Source: CAVQBJ01 sp963724405 (lineage in GTDB: Bacteria; Actinomycetota; Thermoleophilia; Solirubrobacterales; Solirubrobacteraceae). Taken from it: a DNA stretch of 64,000 bases. Shown here one piece after another: positions 25,352 to 33,431 of this stretch; the first letter of the stretch is position 1; each line of letters opens with the position of its first letter. The notes beneath the pieces are model-generated. The model searched no databases, was not told the origin of the DNA, and saw nothing but the letters and a program-made list of their open reading frames with translations. Where the stretch lies: contig CAVRUQ010000003.1 of assembly GCA_963724405.1 (NCBI GenBank), positions 620,001 through 684,000 on the forward strand, in the 5' to 3' direction. The position numbers were made by a program, and so were the translations under genes.

Positions 25352-26385
25352 GCGGACACGAGGACCCGGGCGCGCCGGCCGAGGCGGCGCTGGCGCGGGC
25401 CGCCGAGGCGGGCATCCACCGGCTGGCGATCCCGACCCCGTTCCAGGTCGGGCGCGTCAACGCCTACCTGATCGAGGACGATCCGCTGACGCTCGTCGAC
25501 TCGGGGCCGAACTCCGGGAAGGCGCTCGACGAGCTTGAGCAGGCGCTCGCCGCGCACGGCCACGCGGTCGAGGACCTCGGGCTGCTCGTCGTCACCCACC
25601 AGCACATCGACCACTTCGGCCTGGCCGGCATCCTCGCCCGGCGCTCGGGCGCCGAGGTGGCGGCCCTCGACGCGCTCGCGCCCCTGCTCGAGCGCTACGG
25701 CGAGCAGGCCGAGCTCGACGACCGCTTCGCCGAGCGGATGATGCTGCGCCACGGGATCCCGGCCGACATGACGACGGCGCTGCGCTCGGTGTCGGCGAGC
25801 TTCCGCGGCTGGGGCGGCAAGGTGCAGGTCACGCGCCCGCTGCGCGACGGTGAGAACCTCGCGCTGCGCGACCGCACGCTGCGCGTCCTGCACCGGCCCG
25901 GCCACAGCCCCTCGGACACGGTGTTCCACGACGAGTCGCGCTCGCTGCTGCTCGCCGGAGACCACCTCATCGCGCACATCTCCTCCAACCCGCTGCTCAC
26001 CCGGCCCCTCGACGCTCGCGCCGATGCGGACGTGGCGCGGCCCCAGGCGCTCGTCATCTACCTGGAGTCGCTGCGTCGCACGCGCGAGATGGCCCTTGAC
26101 ATCGTGCTGTCCGGGCACGGCGTGCCCATCACCGACCACGTCGCGCTCATCGACGAGCGCTTTCGCCAGCACGATCGCCGCGCGGAGAAGATCCACCGCC
26201 TGATCGCCGAGCGTCCGCGCAGCGCGCACGAGATCGCGCTCGAGCTCTGGGGGAACATCGCCGTGACGCAGGCGTACCTGACGCTGTCGGAGGTGCTCGG
26301 TCACGTCGACCTGCTCCTGAACGCCGGTCGGGCCGTCGAGATCGAGGCGGCCGACGGCACCGTGCGCTTCGCGGCGGCCGGCTGA
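25348..26385 (+). CDS. Metallo-beta-lactamase-fold hydrolase
   Basis: The 345-residue protein has the MBL metal ligands: THQHIDHFG (HxHxDH), the histidine in HRPGHSPSDT, the aspartate in LLAGDHLI and the late histidine in VLSGHGVP. A C-terminal helical winged domain follows (RAEKIHRLIAERPRSAHEIA), as in the LACTB2/glyoxalase-II-like branch. The substrate is unknown; thioesters, lactones or RNA are all possible for this branch. GTG 25348 overlaps the upstream stop as GTGA, so it is translationally coupled to the phosphomannomutase gene. Confidence 0.85.
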   Translation: MSGHEDPGAPAEAALARAAEAGIHRLAIPTPFQVGRVNAYLIEDDPLTLVDSGPNSGKALDELEQALAAHGHAVEDLGLLVVTHQHIDHFGLAGILARRSGAEVAALDALAPLLERYGEQAELDDRFAERMMLRHGIPADMTTALRSVSASFRGWGGKVQVTRPLRDGENLALRDRTLRVLHRPGHSPSDTVFHDESRSLLLAGDHLIAHISSNPLLTRPLDARADADVARPQALVIYLESLRRTREMALDIVLSGHGVPITDHVALIDERFRQHDRRAEKIHRLIAERPRSAHEIALELWGNIAVTQAYLTLSEVLGHVDLLLNAGRAVEIEAADGTVRFAAAG

Positions 26386-26420
26386 CGTCGGTCAGTCGCC
26401 GATCTGGAGGCTGGCGGCGG

Positions 26421-26885
26421 TCACTCGGGCGCGGCGGGCGTCAGCCCTTGCTCGACGCTCGCCACGTGCGCGACGTTGGCCCGATCCTCGGCCTCGGCGC
26501 TCGGCGCTCCGGCAAACCAGGCGTCGAGGATCTCGCCGAGCTGCGCCTCCGACGTGGCGCGCAGGCTGAGGGCAAGGGCGTTCGCGTCGTTGTACCGCCG
26601 CGCACCGTCCGCGGTCACGGCGTCGCCGCAGAGCGCCGCGCGCACACCGGCCACCTTGTTCGCGGCGATCGAGGCGCCGGTGCCGGTCCAGCAGCAGACG
26701 ATCGCCTGATCGGCCCGGCCCTCGGCGACGTCGCGCGCGGCGCGCTCTGACGCCCAGGCCCAATCGGGCCGCTCGTCCCCGGCCAGCGCCCCGTGCGCGA
26801 CCGTCTCGTGGCCGCGCTCGGCCAGCTCCTGCAGGAGCGACCGTGCGACCCCGACGACCTCATCGCTGGAGACCGCGATCCGCAT
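26421..26885 (-). CDS. RpiB/LacA-family sugar-phosphate isomerase-like protein
   Basis: The 154-residue protein matches the RpiB/LacA fold: MRIAVSSDE at the start, CCWTGTGASIAANKVAGVRA in the middle, and YNDANALALSLRATSEAQL after it. Ribose-5-phosphate isomerase B uses a catalytic Cys in this CxxGxG loop, which is present (C64/C65), but the usual SDHAG at residues 7-11 reads SDEVV, so the substrate-binding histidine is missing. It may isomerise a different sugar phosphate or have lost activity. CATACT lies 7 nt before the ATG. It converges on the metallo-hydrolase gene. Confidence 0.8.
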   Translation of the reverse strand: MRIAVSSDEVVGVARSLLQELAERGHETVAHGALAGDERPDWAWASERAARDVAEGRADQAIVCCWTGTGASIAANKVAGVRAALCGDAVTADGARRYNDANALALSLRATSEAQLGEILDAWFAGAPSAEAEDRANVAHVASVEQGLTPAAPE

Positions 26886-26946
26886 CGGCGCGAGTATGCC
26901 ACGCGCCGGGGAGCCGGATCTCGAGCGATGCCGCCGGTGCCCGGGC

Positions 26947-26952
26947 TACCCT
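26947..26952 (+). promoter_or_regulatory. -10 element of leaderless anti-sigma-like gene
   Basis: TACCCT ends 8 nt before ATG 26961. Confidence 0.6.
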
Positions 26953-26960
26953 GCCTCGGC

Positions 26961-28721
26961 ATGGCCGCCCAACCTCGTTCCTCGGGGGAGCCTCGTACCG
27001 CCATCACGCCCGCAGGCCTGCGCGCCGGTGATCGGGCCACCGCCGAGGCGCTCTGCGCGCGGCGGGGCGCCGCCGTCCTCGCCTACTGCGAGCGCGTCGT
27101 GACCCCCGGCGCGGCCTTGGATGCCGCCGCCGAGGGCTTCGCGCGCTTTCGGGCCGCCGTGATCGCGACGCCCGACAGCGCCGACGTCGACCCCGACGTG
27201 CTCCTCCTGTCGGCGACCCGCCACGCCGCCGCCGTGCACGCACCGCGCCCCGCGCTGGCCCGGGTCGCCGAGCAGCTCGGGGCCGGGCGCCGCGGGCCGC
27301 AGGCGTGCGCGCTCGTCCCCGAGCTGCTCGCCGCCCGCGCCGAGGAGCTGCTCTCCGACGCGGACCGCCTGCGGCTGTCGCGTCACCTGCAGCGCTGCCG
27401 GGCCTGCGAGGCGCTGCAGCGCCGCTTCAGCGCGGCCGAGGCCGCCTACCGCAACCCGCCCGACGCGTCTCCGGACGGTCCGGCGACCGCAGCGATCGTC
27501 GCCGCGCTCACCGCGACGGCGGCGCCGCATACCGTCGCCGGGGCCGCGTCCGGCGGGGGGAGCCACGTTGTCACGGCCGGCACGAACGCCCCGGCGGCCG
27601 AGTGCGCGACGACGGCCGGGGGATCGCTCTCGCCGCCGGACGACGCGGGCGCCGGGGCGGACGATGCCGGCCCCGAGGACGCGCTCGAGGCGGACGACGC
27701 CGGGACGGACGCCGACGGCGACCCGACGGCGAGCGAGCCGTGGCGCGCCGTGGGCGGCGACCCGGCGCAGGCCGATCGCGGGGCCGGCTGGCCGGACGGC
27801 GCAGGGGTCGTGACGGCGTCGCGCTCCAGCGGGCGAGCGGGTCCCGCGGTCGCCGCGGTCGAGGAGTCGCCCCCGCTCGGAGCGAGCCCGGCGCCCGCGG
27901 CCGTGGGCGAGAAGCGCGGGCCCCGGCGGACCGCGGTGATCATCGACGACACCGTCGGCGCCGAGATCGCGGACTTCCGGTCGGCGCTCGGCGAGGACGC
28001 CTCGGGCGCTCCGTTCGACGACGCGCTCGAGACCGAGGATGTGCTCCCGGTTCGGCGGCGGCGTCCGCCGGCGCCGGCGCGACGGGGGCCGCGGCGCGGC
28101 GAGGAGACCGACCTCGACGAGCCCCCGGGGCGCGAACGGGCCGTCGGGGCCGTCCACCCGCTCTCGACCTCCGAGCGCCGGCGGCCGCTGTGGGCTCTGG
28201 CTCTGCCGTTCATCGTCGTGATCGCGGCGATCGTCGCCGCGATGGCGTTTGCCGGCGTGCTGCGCGGCTCGTCCGGGCACGCCCACCGGGCGGGCGCAGG
28301 CGCCGCCACGCTGCCGGCCACGCCGGCCGCGCCCGCGGCCGCCACGGCGCGGCATCGGGCCCGCCACCACCGGCGCCACCACCATCACGCGCTCGCGCCG
28401 GGCGCCGGCGCGCCGACGGCGGCGGCGTCGGCCACGGCGCCCGCCCGCACCCCGACCACGACCGGCGGCGCCGGCGGCTCGTCGGCCGCCGGGGCGCCGG
28501 CGCCGGCCTCCTCCGGGGGCTCGGCGCCGACGCGGCCGGCCGGGTCGAGCACGGCCCCCGCGCCGTCGCACCCGGCCCCGGCGAGCACCGCGCCCTCGCC
28601 GCCGGCCACCCCACCCGCGACGAGCATCCAGAGCAACGGGTCCGCATCCTCGGCGGCGCCCCCGGCCGGCGGCGCGCCGGCGTCGAGCGCACCGTCGGGG
28701 TATCAGCCGAGCGGCGGCTGA
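26961..28721 (+). CDS. Anti-sigma-factor-like single-pass membrane protein
   Basis: The 586-residue protein has a helical N-terminal part (about 25-100) that recalls a sigma-70 region 2, followed by a zinc-finger anti-sigma motif: CALVPELLAARAEELL then RLSRHLQRCRACEALQ with the HxxxCxxC pattern. Residues about 175-400 are an acidic, Ala/Asp/Gly-rich linker with a conserved-looking TAVIIDDTVGAEIADFR. One membrane segment follows (ALALPFIVVIAAIVAAMAFA, about 414-433), then about 150 residues of Ala/Pro/Ser/Thr with a His-rich patch (RHHRRHHHH), probably outside the cell. No sigma factor gene adjoins it. Role as an anti-sigma or regulatory scaffold is inferred. Confidence 0.65.
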   Translation: MAAQPRSSGEPRTAITPAGLRAGDRATAEALCARRGAAVLAYCERVVTPGAALDAAAEGFARFRAAVIATPDSADVDPDVLLLSATRHAAAVHAPRPALARVAEQLGAGRRGPQACALVPELLAARAEELLSDADRLRLSRHLQRCRACEALQRRFSAAEAAYRNPPDASPDGPATAAIVAALTATAAPHTVAGAASGGGSHVVTAGTNAPAAECATTAGGSLSPPDDAGAGADDAGPEDALEADDAGTDADGDPTASEPWRAVGGDPAQADRGAGWPDGAGVVTASRSSGRAGPAVAAVEESPPLGASPAPAAVGEKRGPRRTAVIIDDTVGAEIADFRSALGEDASGAPFDDALETEDVLPVRRRRPPAPARRGPRRGEETDLDEPPGRERAVGAVHPLSTSERRRPLWALALPFIVVIAAIVAAMAFAGVLRGSSGHAHRAGAGAATLPATPAAPAAATARHRARHHRRHHHHALAPGAGAPTAAASATAPARTPTTTGGAGGSSAAGAPAPASSGGSAPTRPAGSSTAPAPSHPAPASTAPSPPATPPATSIQSNGSASSAAPPAGGAPASSAPSGYQPSGG

Positions 28722-28724
28722 GAC

Positions 28725-29360
28725 CTAGCGCGCCGACGGCGTCTCGGCGCGCCGGTGCGTCCGGACGTCGTCGAGGAAGCGCTCGTGCAGGCGCGTGTCG
28801 CCGCTCAGCTCCGGATGGAAGGCGACGCCGAGCAGCCGTCCCTCGCGGGCCGCGACCGCGTGTCCGTCGACCGCCGCGAGCAGCTCGACGCCGGGCCCGT
28901 GCTCTCGGATCCACGGCGCCCGGATGAACACGGCGCGCACCGGCGCCTCGCCGAACCCGGCCAGCTCCAGATCGGCCTCGAACGAATGGACCTGACGGCC
29001 GAACGCGTTGCGATCGCAGCGCATGTCCATGATCGCCAGGTGATCGCGATCGAGCATGATCAGGCCGGCGCAGGTGCCGAAGATGGGGACGCCTCGCGCG
29101 GCGAGCGCGCGCAACGGCGCGGCGAGCCCCTCGCGTTCGATCCCGAGCGTCATCGTCGTCGACTCGCCGCCGGGCATCACAAGCCCGTCGAGGCCGTCGA
29201 GGTCGGCGGGCACGCGGACCTCCCGCGTGCGCGCGCCGAGCTCGCCGAGCACCCGCCGGTGGGCGGCGAAGCCGCCCTGGAGCGCGAGCACGCCGACGAG
29301 CGGCCCGTCCTTCGCGTCGGGGTCGGCCGGGAGCCGCTGCGCGGCGTTGCGCACCGTCAC
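28725..29360 (-). CDS. pdxT: Pyridoxal 5'-phosphate synthase glutaminase subunit PdxT
   Basis: The 211-residue protein is a class I glutamine amidotransferase of the PdxT type: VGVLALQGGFAAHRRVL, VMPGGESTTM, the nucleophile C97 in FGTCAGL, and H182/E184 in AFHPELSGD. It feeds ammonia to PdxS for the DXP-independent synthesis of vitamin B6. It follows pdxS by 22 nt on the same strand. The start is GTG 29360, which leaves about 20 extra residues before the conserved core, so the true start could be slightly internal. It converges on the anti-sigma-like gene with a 3-nt gap. Confidence 0.95.
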   Translation of the reverse strand: MTVRNAAQRLPADPDAKDGPLVGVLALQGGFAAHRRVLGELGARTREVRVPADLDGLDGLVMPGGESTTMTLGIEREGLAAPLRALAARGVPIFGTCAGLIMLDRDHLAIMDMRCDRNAFGRQVHSFEADLELAGFGEAPVRAVFIRAPWIREHGPGVELLAAVDGHAVAAREGRLLGVAFHPELSGDTRLHERFLDDVRTHRRAETPSAR

Positions 29361-29382
29361 GGCGTGAGCGAGCTCCGGGCCG

Positions 29383-30267
29383 CTACCAGCCGCGCTGGGC
29401 GAGCAGCTGCTCGCCGTCGAGCTTCGAGCTCTCGAGGCTCTCCATCGCGGTGCCGAGTCCGAACGACGCCGCCGCGACGCGCTCGGCGTCCTCCCAGTGC
29501 GTGGTCGCCTCGACGATCGCGCGGGCGCGCGGCGCCGGGTCCTGTGACTTGAAGATCCCCGAGCCGACGAAGACGCCCTCCGCGCCGAGCGACATCATGA
29601 GGGCCGCGTCGGCGGGCGTCGCGATCCCCCCGGCGCAGAACAGCACGACCGGGAGCCGGCCGTCGCGGGCGACGCCGCGCACGAGGTCAAGCGGCGCACC
29701 GTGCTCCTTGGCCGCCGTCGGCAACTCGGCCTCGTCGAGGCTCCCCAGGCGGCGGATCTCGCCGGTGATCGCCCGCATGTGACGCACGGCCTCGACGATG
29801 TCCCCGGTGCCGGCCTCGCCCTTGGAGCGGATCATCGCCGCGCCCTCGGCGATGCGCCGCAGCGCCTCCCCGAGGTTCGTCGCGCCGCACACGAACGGCA
29901 CCTTGAAGTCCCACTTGTCGATGTGGTTGCGCTCGTCGGCCGGCGTGAGCACCTCCGATTCGTCGACGTAGTCGACGTCGAGCGACTCGAGCACGCGGGC
30001 CTCCATGAAGTGACCGATCCGCGCCTTGGCCATGACCGGAATCGTGACGGCCTCCTGGATGCCCTTGATCATCTCGGGATCGGACATCCGGGCGACGCCG
30101 CCGTCGCGCCGGATGTCGGCGGGCACGCGCTCGAGCGCCATCACCGCGCAGGCGCCGGCGTCCTCGGCCACCTTCGCCTGATCGGGCGTCACGACGTCCA
30201 TGATGACGCCGCCCTTGAGCATCTCCGCGAGCCCGGCCTTGACCCGGAACGTCGATTCGTCGCGCAT
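29383..30267 (-). CDS. pdxS: Pyridoxal 5'-phosphate synthase subunit PdxS
   Basis: The 294-residue protein is the highly conserved PLP synthase barrel: GLAEMLKGGVIMDVV, the ribose-phosphate lysine K81 in PVMAKARIGHF, the second lysine K149 in MIRSKGEAGTGD, and FCAGGIATPADAALMM. It condenses ribose 5-phosphate, glyceraldehyde 3-phosphate and ammonia to PLP with PdxT. TACACT lies 6 nt before the ATG, so the pdxS-pdxT mRNA probably starts at the start codon. PLP serves enzymes in this window such as the threonine-synthase-like protein, IlvA and the class V aminotransferase. Confidence 0.98.
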   Translation of the reverse strand: MRDESTFRVKAGLAEMLKGGVIMDVVTPDQAKVAEDAGACAVMALERVPADIRRDGGVARMSDPEMIKGIQEAVTIPVMAKARIGHFMEARVLESLDVDYVDESEVLTPADERNHIDKWDFKVPFVCGATNLGEALRRIAEGAAMIRSKGEAGTGDIVEAVRHMRAITGEIRRLGSLDEAELPTAAKEHGAPLDLVRGVARDGRLPVVLFCAGGIATPADAALMMSLGAEGVFVGSGIFKSQDPAPRARAIVEATTHWEDAERVAAASFGLGTAMESLESSKLDGEQLLAQRGW

Positions 30268-30273
30268 GCCGTC

Positions 30274-30279
30274 AGTGTA
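30274..30279 (-). promoter_or_regulatory. -10 element of leaderless pdxST mRNA
   Basis: TACACT on the minus strand ends 6 nt upstream of the pdxS ATG (30267). Confidence 0.6.
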
Positions 30280-30306
30280 TCCGGCAGGCCCCGACGGGCC
30301 GTGGGG

Positions 30307-31188
30307 CTACTTGAGCCGGAAGGCCTTGATGCGGTCGTCGTACTGGGCGCTGTCGCGCGAGTACACGGCGTACGCAAGCGCCTGGATGAGGCTCAGCAGC
30401 GCGGTGTGCGAACGGACGTACGCGGGGCCGTTCGAGGAGTAGTACAGCTTCAGCTGCGCGAGCTTGGCCACCTCGGACAGCGTCGCGTCGGTGATCGCCG
30501 CCGTCTGCGCCTTGCGGTGACGGGCGAGCTTCATCGCGCGCACCACGAGCGGGTGCGGGCGCCCGGCGGACAGCCCGATCACGAGCGTCGTGCCGTCGAT
30601 GCGGCCGAGGCGACTGAGCGCCTCCTGCGACGGGCTGGCGACGACGTCGACGCGCAGGTCGAGCAGCATGAGCAGGTGCCGCAGGTAGCTGGCGAAGAAG
30701 GCCATCTGGTCCGTGCCCGCGACGAGCACCTTCTCGGAGCTGACGATCGCGTCGACGAGCGCGTCGACGGTCACGCGCGAGACCTTGCGGGCGGTGTCCT
30801 CGACGTTCAGATGATCGGCGGCCAGCGAGGCCTCGAACTCGTTCTGGTCGAGCGAGAAGAGGGGCGTCGACCCGGTGCTCGTGTTGTCGACCGGCTGGGC
30901 GTGGATCCGGCGGTACTCCTCGCGGGCCGCCGCCTGTAGCTCGGGAAAGCCCTCGAAGCCGAGCGCCTGGGAGAAGCGCACGACCGTCGAGCTCGACGTG
31001 TTCGCGCGGCGGGCCAGCTCCTCGGCGGTCTGGAACGCGGCCTCGTCGAGATGGTCGACGATGTACTGCGCGACGTCCTTCTGCGAGCGCGAGCATTCGT
31101 CGAAGCGGGCCATGATGTACTTCGACAGGCTCTGGTGCTGGGCGGCCCCCTCGCTCGGCACCTCGGTGGGTGTGGCTGCGCGCTTCAT
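30307..31188 (-). CDS. MurR/RpiR-family transcriptional regulator (HTH plus SIS)
   Basis: The 293-residue protein has an RpiR-type helix-turn-helix (about residues 22-95; TAEELARRANTSSSTVVRFS, QALGFEGFPELQ) and a C-terminal SIS sugar-phosphate-binding domain (about 125-265; EKVLVAGTDQMAFFASYLRH, TTLVIGLSAGRPHPLV). Such regulators sense phosphosugars or related ligands. It lies upstream of pdxS on the same strand and is divergent, across a 697-bp gap, from the liv ABC transporter. A 43-bp near-perfect palindrome in that gap (31481-31523) is a candidate operator. ATG 31188 was chosen over longer in-frame forms, whose extra sequence is a biased GC-rich repeat region. Confidence 0.9.
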   Translation of the reverse strand: MKRAATPTEVPSEGAAQHQSLSKYIMARFDECSRSQKDVAQYIVDHLDEAAFQTAEELARRANTSSSTVVRFSQALGFEGFPELQAAAREEYRRIHAQPVDNTSTGSTPLFSLDQNEFEASLAADHLNVEDTARKVSRVTVDALVDAIVSSEKVLVAGTDQMAFFASYLRHLLMLLDLRVDVVASPSQEALSRLGRIDGTTLVIGLSAGRPHPLVVRAMKLARHRKAQTAAITDATLSEVAKLAQLKLYYSSNGPAYVRSHTALLSLIQALAYAVYSRDSAQYDDRIKAFRLK

Positions 31189-31271
31189 CGTCGGCGGTCT
31201 TGTTCGACGGCCCACCGATGGAGTCCTCCCCGGCGTGGGCCTTCGCCGCGCCGCGCGCGGCGCGACCGGCG

Positions 31272-31355
31272 GGCGCGGGCGGCCGGCGCGGGCGGCCGCC
31301 CGGTGGCGCGCGGCCGCGGGTGGCGCGCGGCGGGCCGACCGGCGCGGGCCGACCG
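31272..31355. repeat. Three pairs of short GC-rich direct repeats
   Basis: GGCGCGGGCGGCC occurs twice in tandem (31272-31284 and 31285-31297), GGTGGCGCGCGGC twice (31302-31314 and 31319-31331) and GGGCCGACCG twice (31332-31341 and 31346-31355). They look like replication-slippage products. Confidence 0.7.
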
Positions 31356-31480
31356 AAGGTTGGTCGAGGTGCGTAGCCGGTTTGCTCCGGTTGACCCCAG
31401 GCGCCGTGCGCCGGGCTCGGCGTGTCGGATGGCCCCGCGCCGACTCGGCCCCGGACCGGGCCAAAGGCCCGACGAGAGAC

Positions 31481-31523
31481 GAGACCGCCTTTTCTTCAGA
31501 CTATCTGTAGAAAAGTCGGTCTC
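31481..31523. repeat. 43-bp near-perfect palindrome, candidate operator
   Basis: The two 21-bp arms around base 31502 match at 18 of 21 pairs. Each arm contains GAGACCG, a run of TTTTCT (AGAAAA on the other side) and CAGA/TCTG. The AT-rich runs stand out in this genome. It sits 293 bp upstream of the RpiR-type regulator and 363 bp upstream of livG. Confidence 0.7.
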
Positions 31524-31588
31524 GCCGCCGACGGGCACGCCAGGCGCGAGTCCGACACCGGGCGACCTGAGCTACCCGGATACACACC

Positions 31589-31627
31589 TTGGTCGATCTT
31601 CGCTCATGGTGGAAGAAGATCGACCAA
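31589..31627. repeat. 13-bp perfect inverted repeat (copy 1 of a 35-bp element)
   Basis: TTGGTCGATCTTC (31589-31601) is exactly complementary to GAAGATCGACCAA (31615-31627), with a 13-nt spacer containing ATGGTGGA. A related 35-bp copy lies at 63204-63238. Confidence 0.75.
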
Positions 31628-31885
31628 CCTGCGCCCCGCTCGGCCTCGCCCGCGCGCTGCCTCCTCGGTAGCGAACGGCATCCGCGCCGCCACCGCCGGG
31701 GCCGCCGGTAGCGTTGCCACGGCGTCCCCGAGTGGTTTCCGTGACGTACCGGCGAAGTGCGTGCGCGGCATCCGGGCGTCGGCGGCGTCGGCCGGTCTCG
31801 GCTCGACACCGCGACGCCGGATGTGAAATGCGCCCCGGCGACGGTGTTGGCTTGTATGGTCTGTCACGAGGGAGGATTTGCGGGG

Positions 31886-32713
31886 TTGGCCAGTACCGAG
31901 TTGGCTGCGACAGACATCACCGTTCACTTCGGCGGCGTCACGGCGCTGGAGAAGGTCTCCCTGCGTGCCGGCACCGACGAGGTCGTCGGTGTCATCGGCC
32001 CCAACGGCGCCGGCAAGACAACCCTGTTCAATGTCATCTGCGGGTTCGTGGCCCCCGACGGCGGGTCCCTCACCTGGGCGGGCGCGCCGCTGCAGGGGCA
32101 CCGGCCGCATCAGCTCGCGGGGCTCGGCATCGGGCGAACGCTCCAGAGCGTCGGGCTGTTCGCCGGGCTCAGCGCGCTGGAGAACGTGATGGCGGGCGCG
32201 CACTGTCATCGGCGGGCGGGCCTGTTCTCGGCGATGCTGGGACTGCCGCGCGCCGACCGCGACGAGCGCGCGCTGCGCGAGGCGGCCCGGGCGGCGCTCG
32301 CGCATCTCGGTGTGGCCGAGTTCGCCGACCGCGAGCCGGGCGAGCTGCCCTATCCGGTGCAGAAGCGGGTCGCGCTCGCGCGGGCGCTGGCGGGGCGCCC
32401 GCGCCTGCTGTTGCTCGACGAGCCGGCGGGCGGCCTCGGCGAGACCGACATGGCCGAGCTCGGCGCCACGATCCGCGAGCTTCGCGGCGACATGGGCGTG
32501 CTGCTCGTGGAGCATCACGTGGACCTCGTCATGTCGGTCTGCGACCGCGTGGTCGTGCTCGACTTCGGTCGCGTCATCGCGGAGGGGCCGCCCGATGTCG
32601 TACGCGCCAACCCGCGCGTGCTCGAGGCCTATCTCGGCGTGGACGCCGAGCCGGCCGCCGACGCCTCGGCGCTCGGTCATCCGCCGAACGGCGCCGGGCA
32701 CGGCGATGTCTAG
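31886..32713 (+). CDS. livG: Branched-chain amino acid-type ABC transporter ATPase (LivG)
   Basis: The 275-residue ATPase has Walker A GPNGAGKT, a Q-loop region GIGRTLQSVGLF, Walker B LLLLDEPAGG and the switch histidine in LLVEHHVDLV. The ABC signature is altered: the usual LSGGQ-like segment reads LPYPVQKR, so hydrolysis may depend on the LivF partner. The start chosen is TTG 31886 (MASTELAATDITVHFGG) because GGAGG lies about 10 nt before it and a TATGGT -10 at 31855 would start transcription downstream of the earlier in-frame codons. It overlaps livF by 8 nt. The five genes livG-F-H-M-K form one operon. Confidence 0.9.
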   Translation: MASTELAATDITVHFGGVTALEKVSLRAGTDEVVGVIGPNGAGKTTLFNVICGFVAPDGGSLTWAGAPLQGHRPHQLAGLGIGRTLQSVGLFAGLSALENVMAGAHCHRRAGLFSAMLGLPRADRDERALREAARAALAHLGVAEFADREPGELPYPVQKRVALARALAGRPRLLLLDEPAGGLGETDMAELGATIRELRGDMGVLLVEHHVDLVMSVCDRVVVLDFGRVIAEGPPDVVRANPRVLEAYLGVDAEPAADASALGHPPNGAGHGDV

Positions 32714-33431
32714 CGACGGCGCTGCCCTGAGGGTGGAGGACCTGTCCGCGGCCTACGGCCCGGTGCGGGCCATCGACGGCGTGTCGCTCAGCGTCGCCCC
32801 CGGGAGCGTCACCGCCGTGCTCGGGGCCAACGGCGCGGGCAAGACGTCGCTGCTGCGGGCCATATCGGGCCTGTTGCGCCCGCGCTCGGGGCGCGTGCTG
32901 CTGCACGGCGAGGACATCGTCGGCGTCGCGGTCGAGGACATCGTGCGGCGCGGCATGTCCCATGTCCCGGAGGGCCGCGGCGTGATCGAGGAGTTGACCG
33001 TCGAGGAGAACCTGCGTCTCGGCGCCCTCTGGCGCGGCGACCGCGACGAGGAGGCGCGCTCGCTCCAGGACGTCTACGAGCGCTTCGCGCCGCTGCGCGA
33101 GTGCGCGCCGAGGCCGGCGGCCACGCTGTCGGGCGGCGAGCGCCAGATGCTCTCCATCGGCCGCGCGCTCATGAGCCGGCCGAGCGTGCTGCTGCTCGAC
33201 GAGCCGTCGCTCGGGCTCGCCCCGCGGATCGCGGCGGCGTTGATGGCGCTCGTGCGCGATCTCGCGGCGACGACCGGGCTCGCCGTCCTGCTCATCGAGC
33301 AGAACGCGCGCAGCGCGCTGTCGATCGCCGACCAGGGCGTCGTGCTGAGCCTCGGGCGCACGGTCGCCGCCGGCGACCCGGCGCGGCTCGCCGCCGATGA
33401 CCGTCTTCGCCACGCCTATCTGGGGTTCTGA
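32706..33431 (+). CDS. livF: Branched-chain amino acid-type ABC transporter ATPase (LivF)
   Basis: The 241-residue ATPase has Walker A GANGAGKT, signature LSGGERQML, Walker B LLLDEPSLGLAP and the switch histidine replaced in LLIEQNARSAL, where EQN is the usual LivF form. It pairs with LivG to power uptake through LivH/LivM. ATG 32706 lies inside the end of livG (8-nt overlap), and its TGA overlaps the livH ATG (TGATG). Confidence 0.95.
   Translation: MSSDGAALRVEDLSAAYGPVRAIDGVSLSVAPGSVTAVLGANGAGKTSLLRAISGLLRPRSGRVLLHGEDIVGVAVEDIVRRGMSHVPEGRGVIEELTVEENLRLGALWRGDRDEEARSLQDVYERFAPLRECAPRPAATLSGGERQMLSIGRALMSRPSVLLLDEPSLGLAPRIAAALMALVRDLAATTGLAVLLIEQNARSALSIADQGVVLSLGRTVAAGDPARLAADDRLRHAYLGF

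Larger units (their letters stand above)
31189..31885. other. 697-bp gene-free regulatory region
   Basis: No credible gene is visible between the divergent RpiR-type regulator and livG. The left third is a very GC-rich tract with paired direct repeats. The middle holds two AT-richer palindromes (31481-31523 and 31589-31627). The right end has a likely livG promoter: TATGGT at 31855-31860, which would start the mRNA near 31867, just ahead of a GGAGG ribosome site. Confidence 0.7.

Noticed and set aside
31189..31464. N-terminal extension of the RpiR-type regulator into the gap
   Set aside because: The added residues are Arg/Ala/Pro-rich products of the direct-repeat tract and no ribosome site or promoter supports them.
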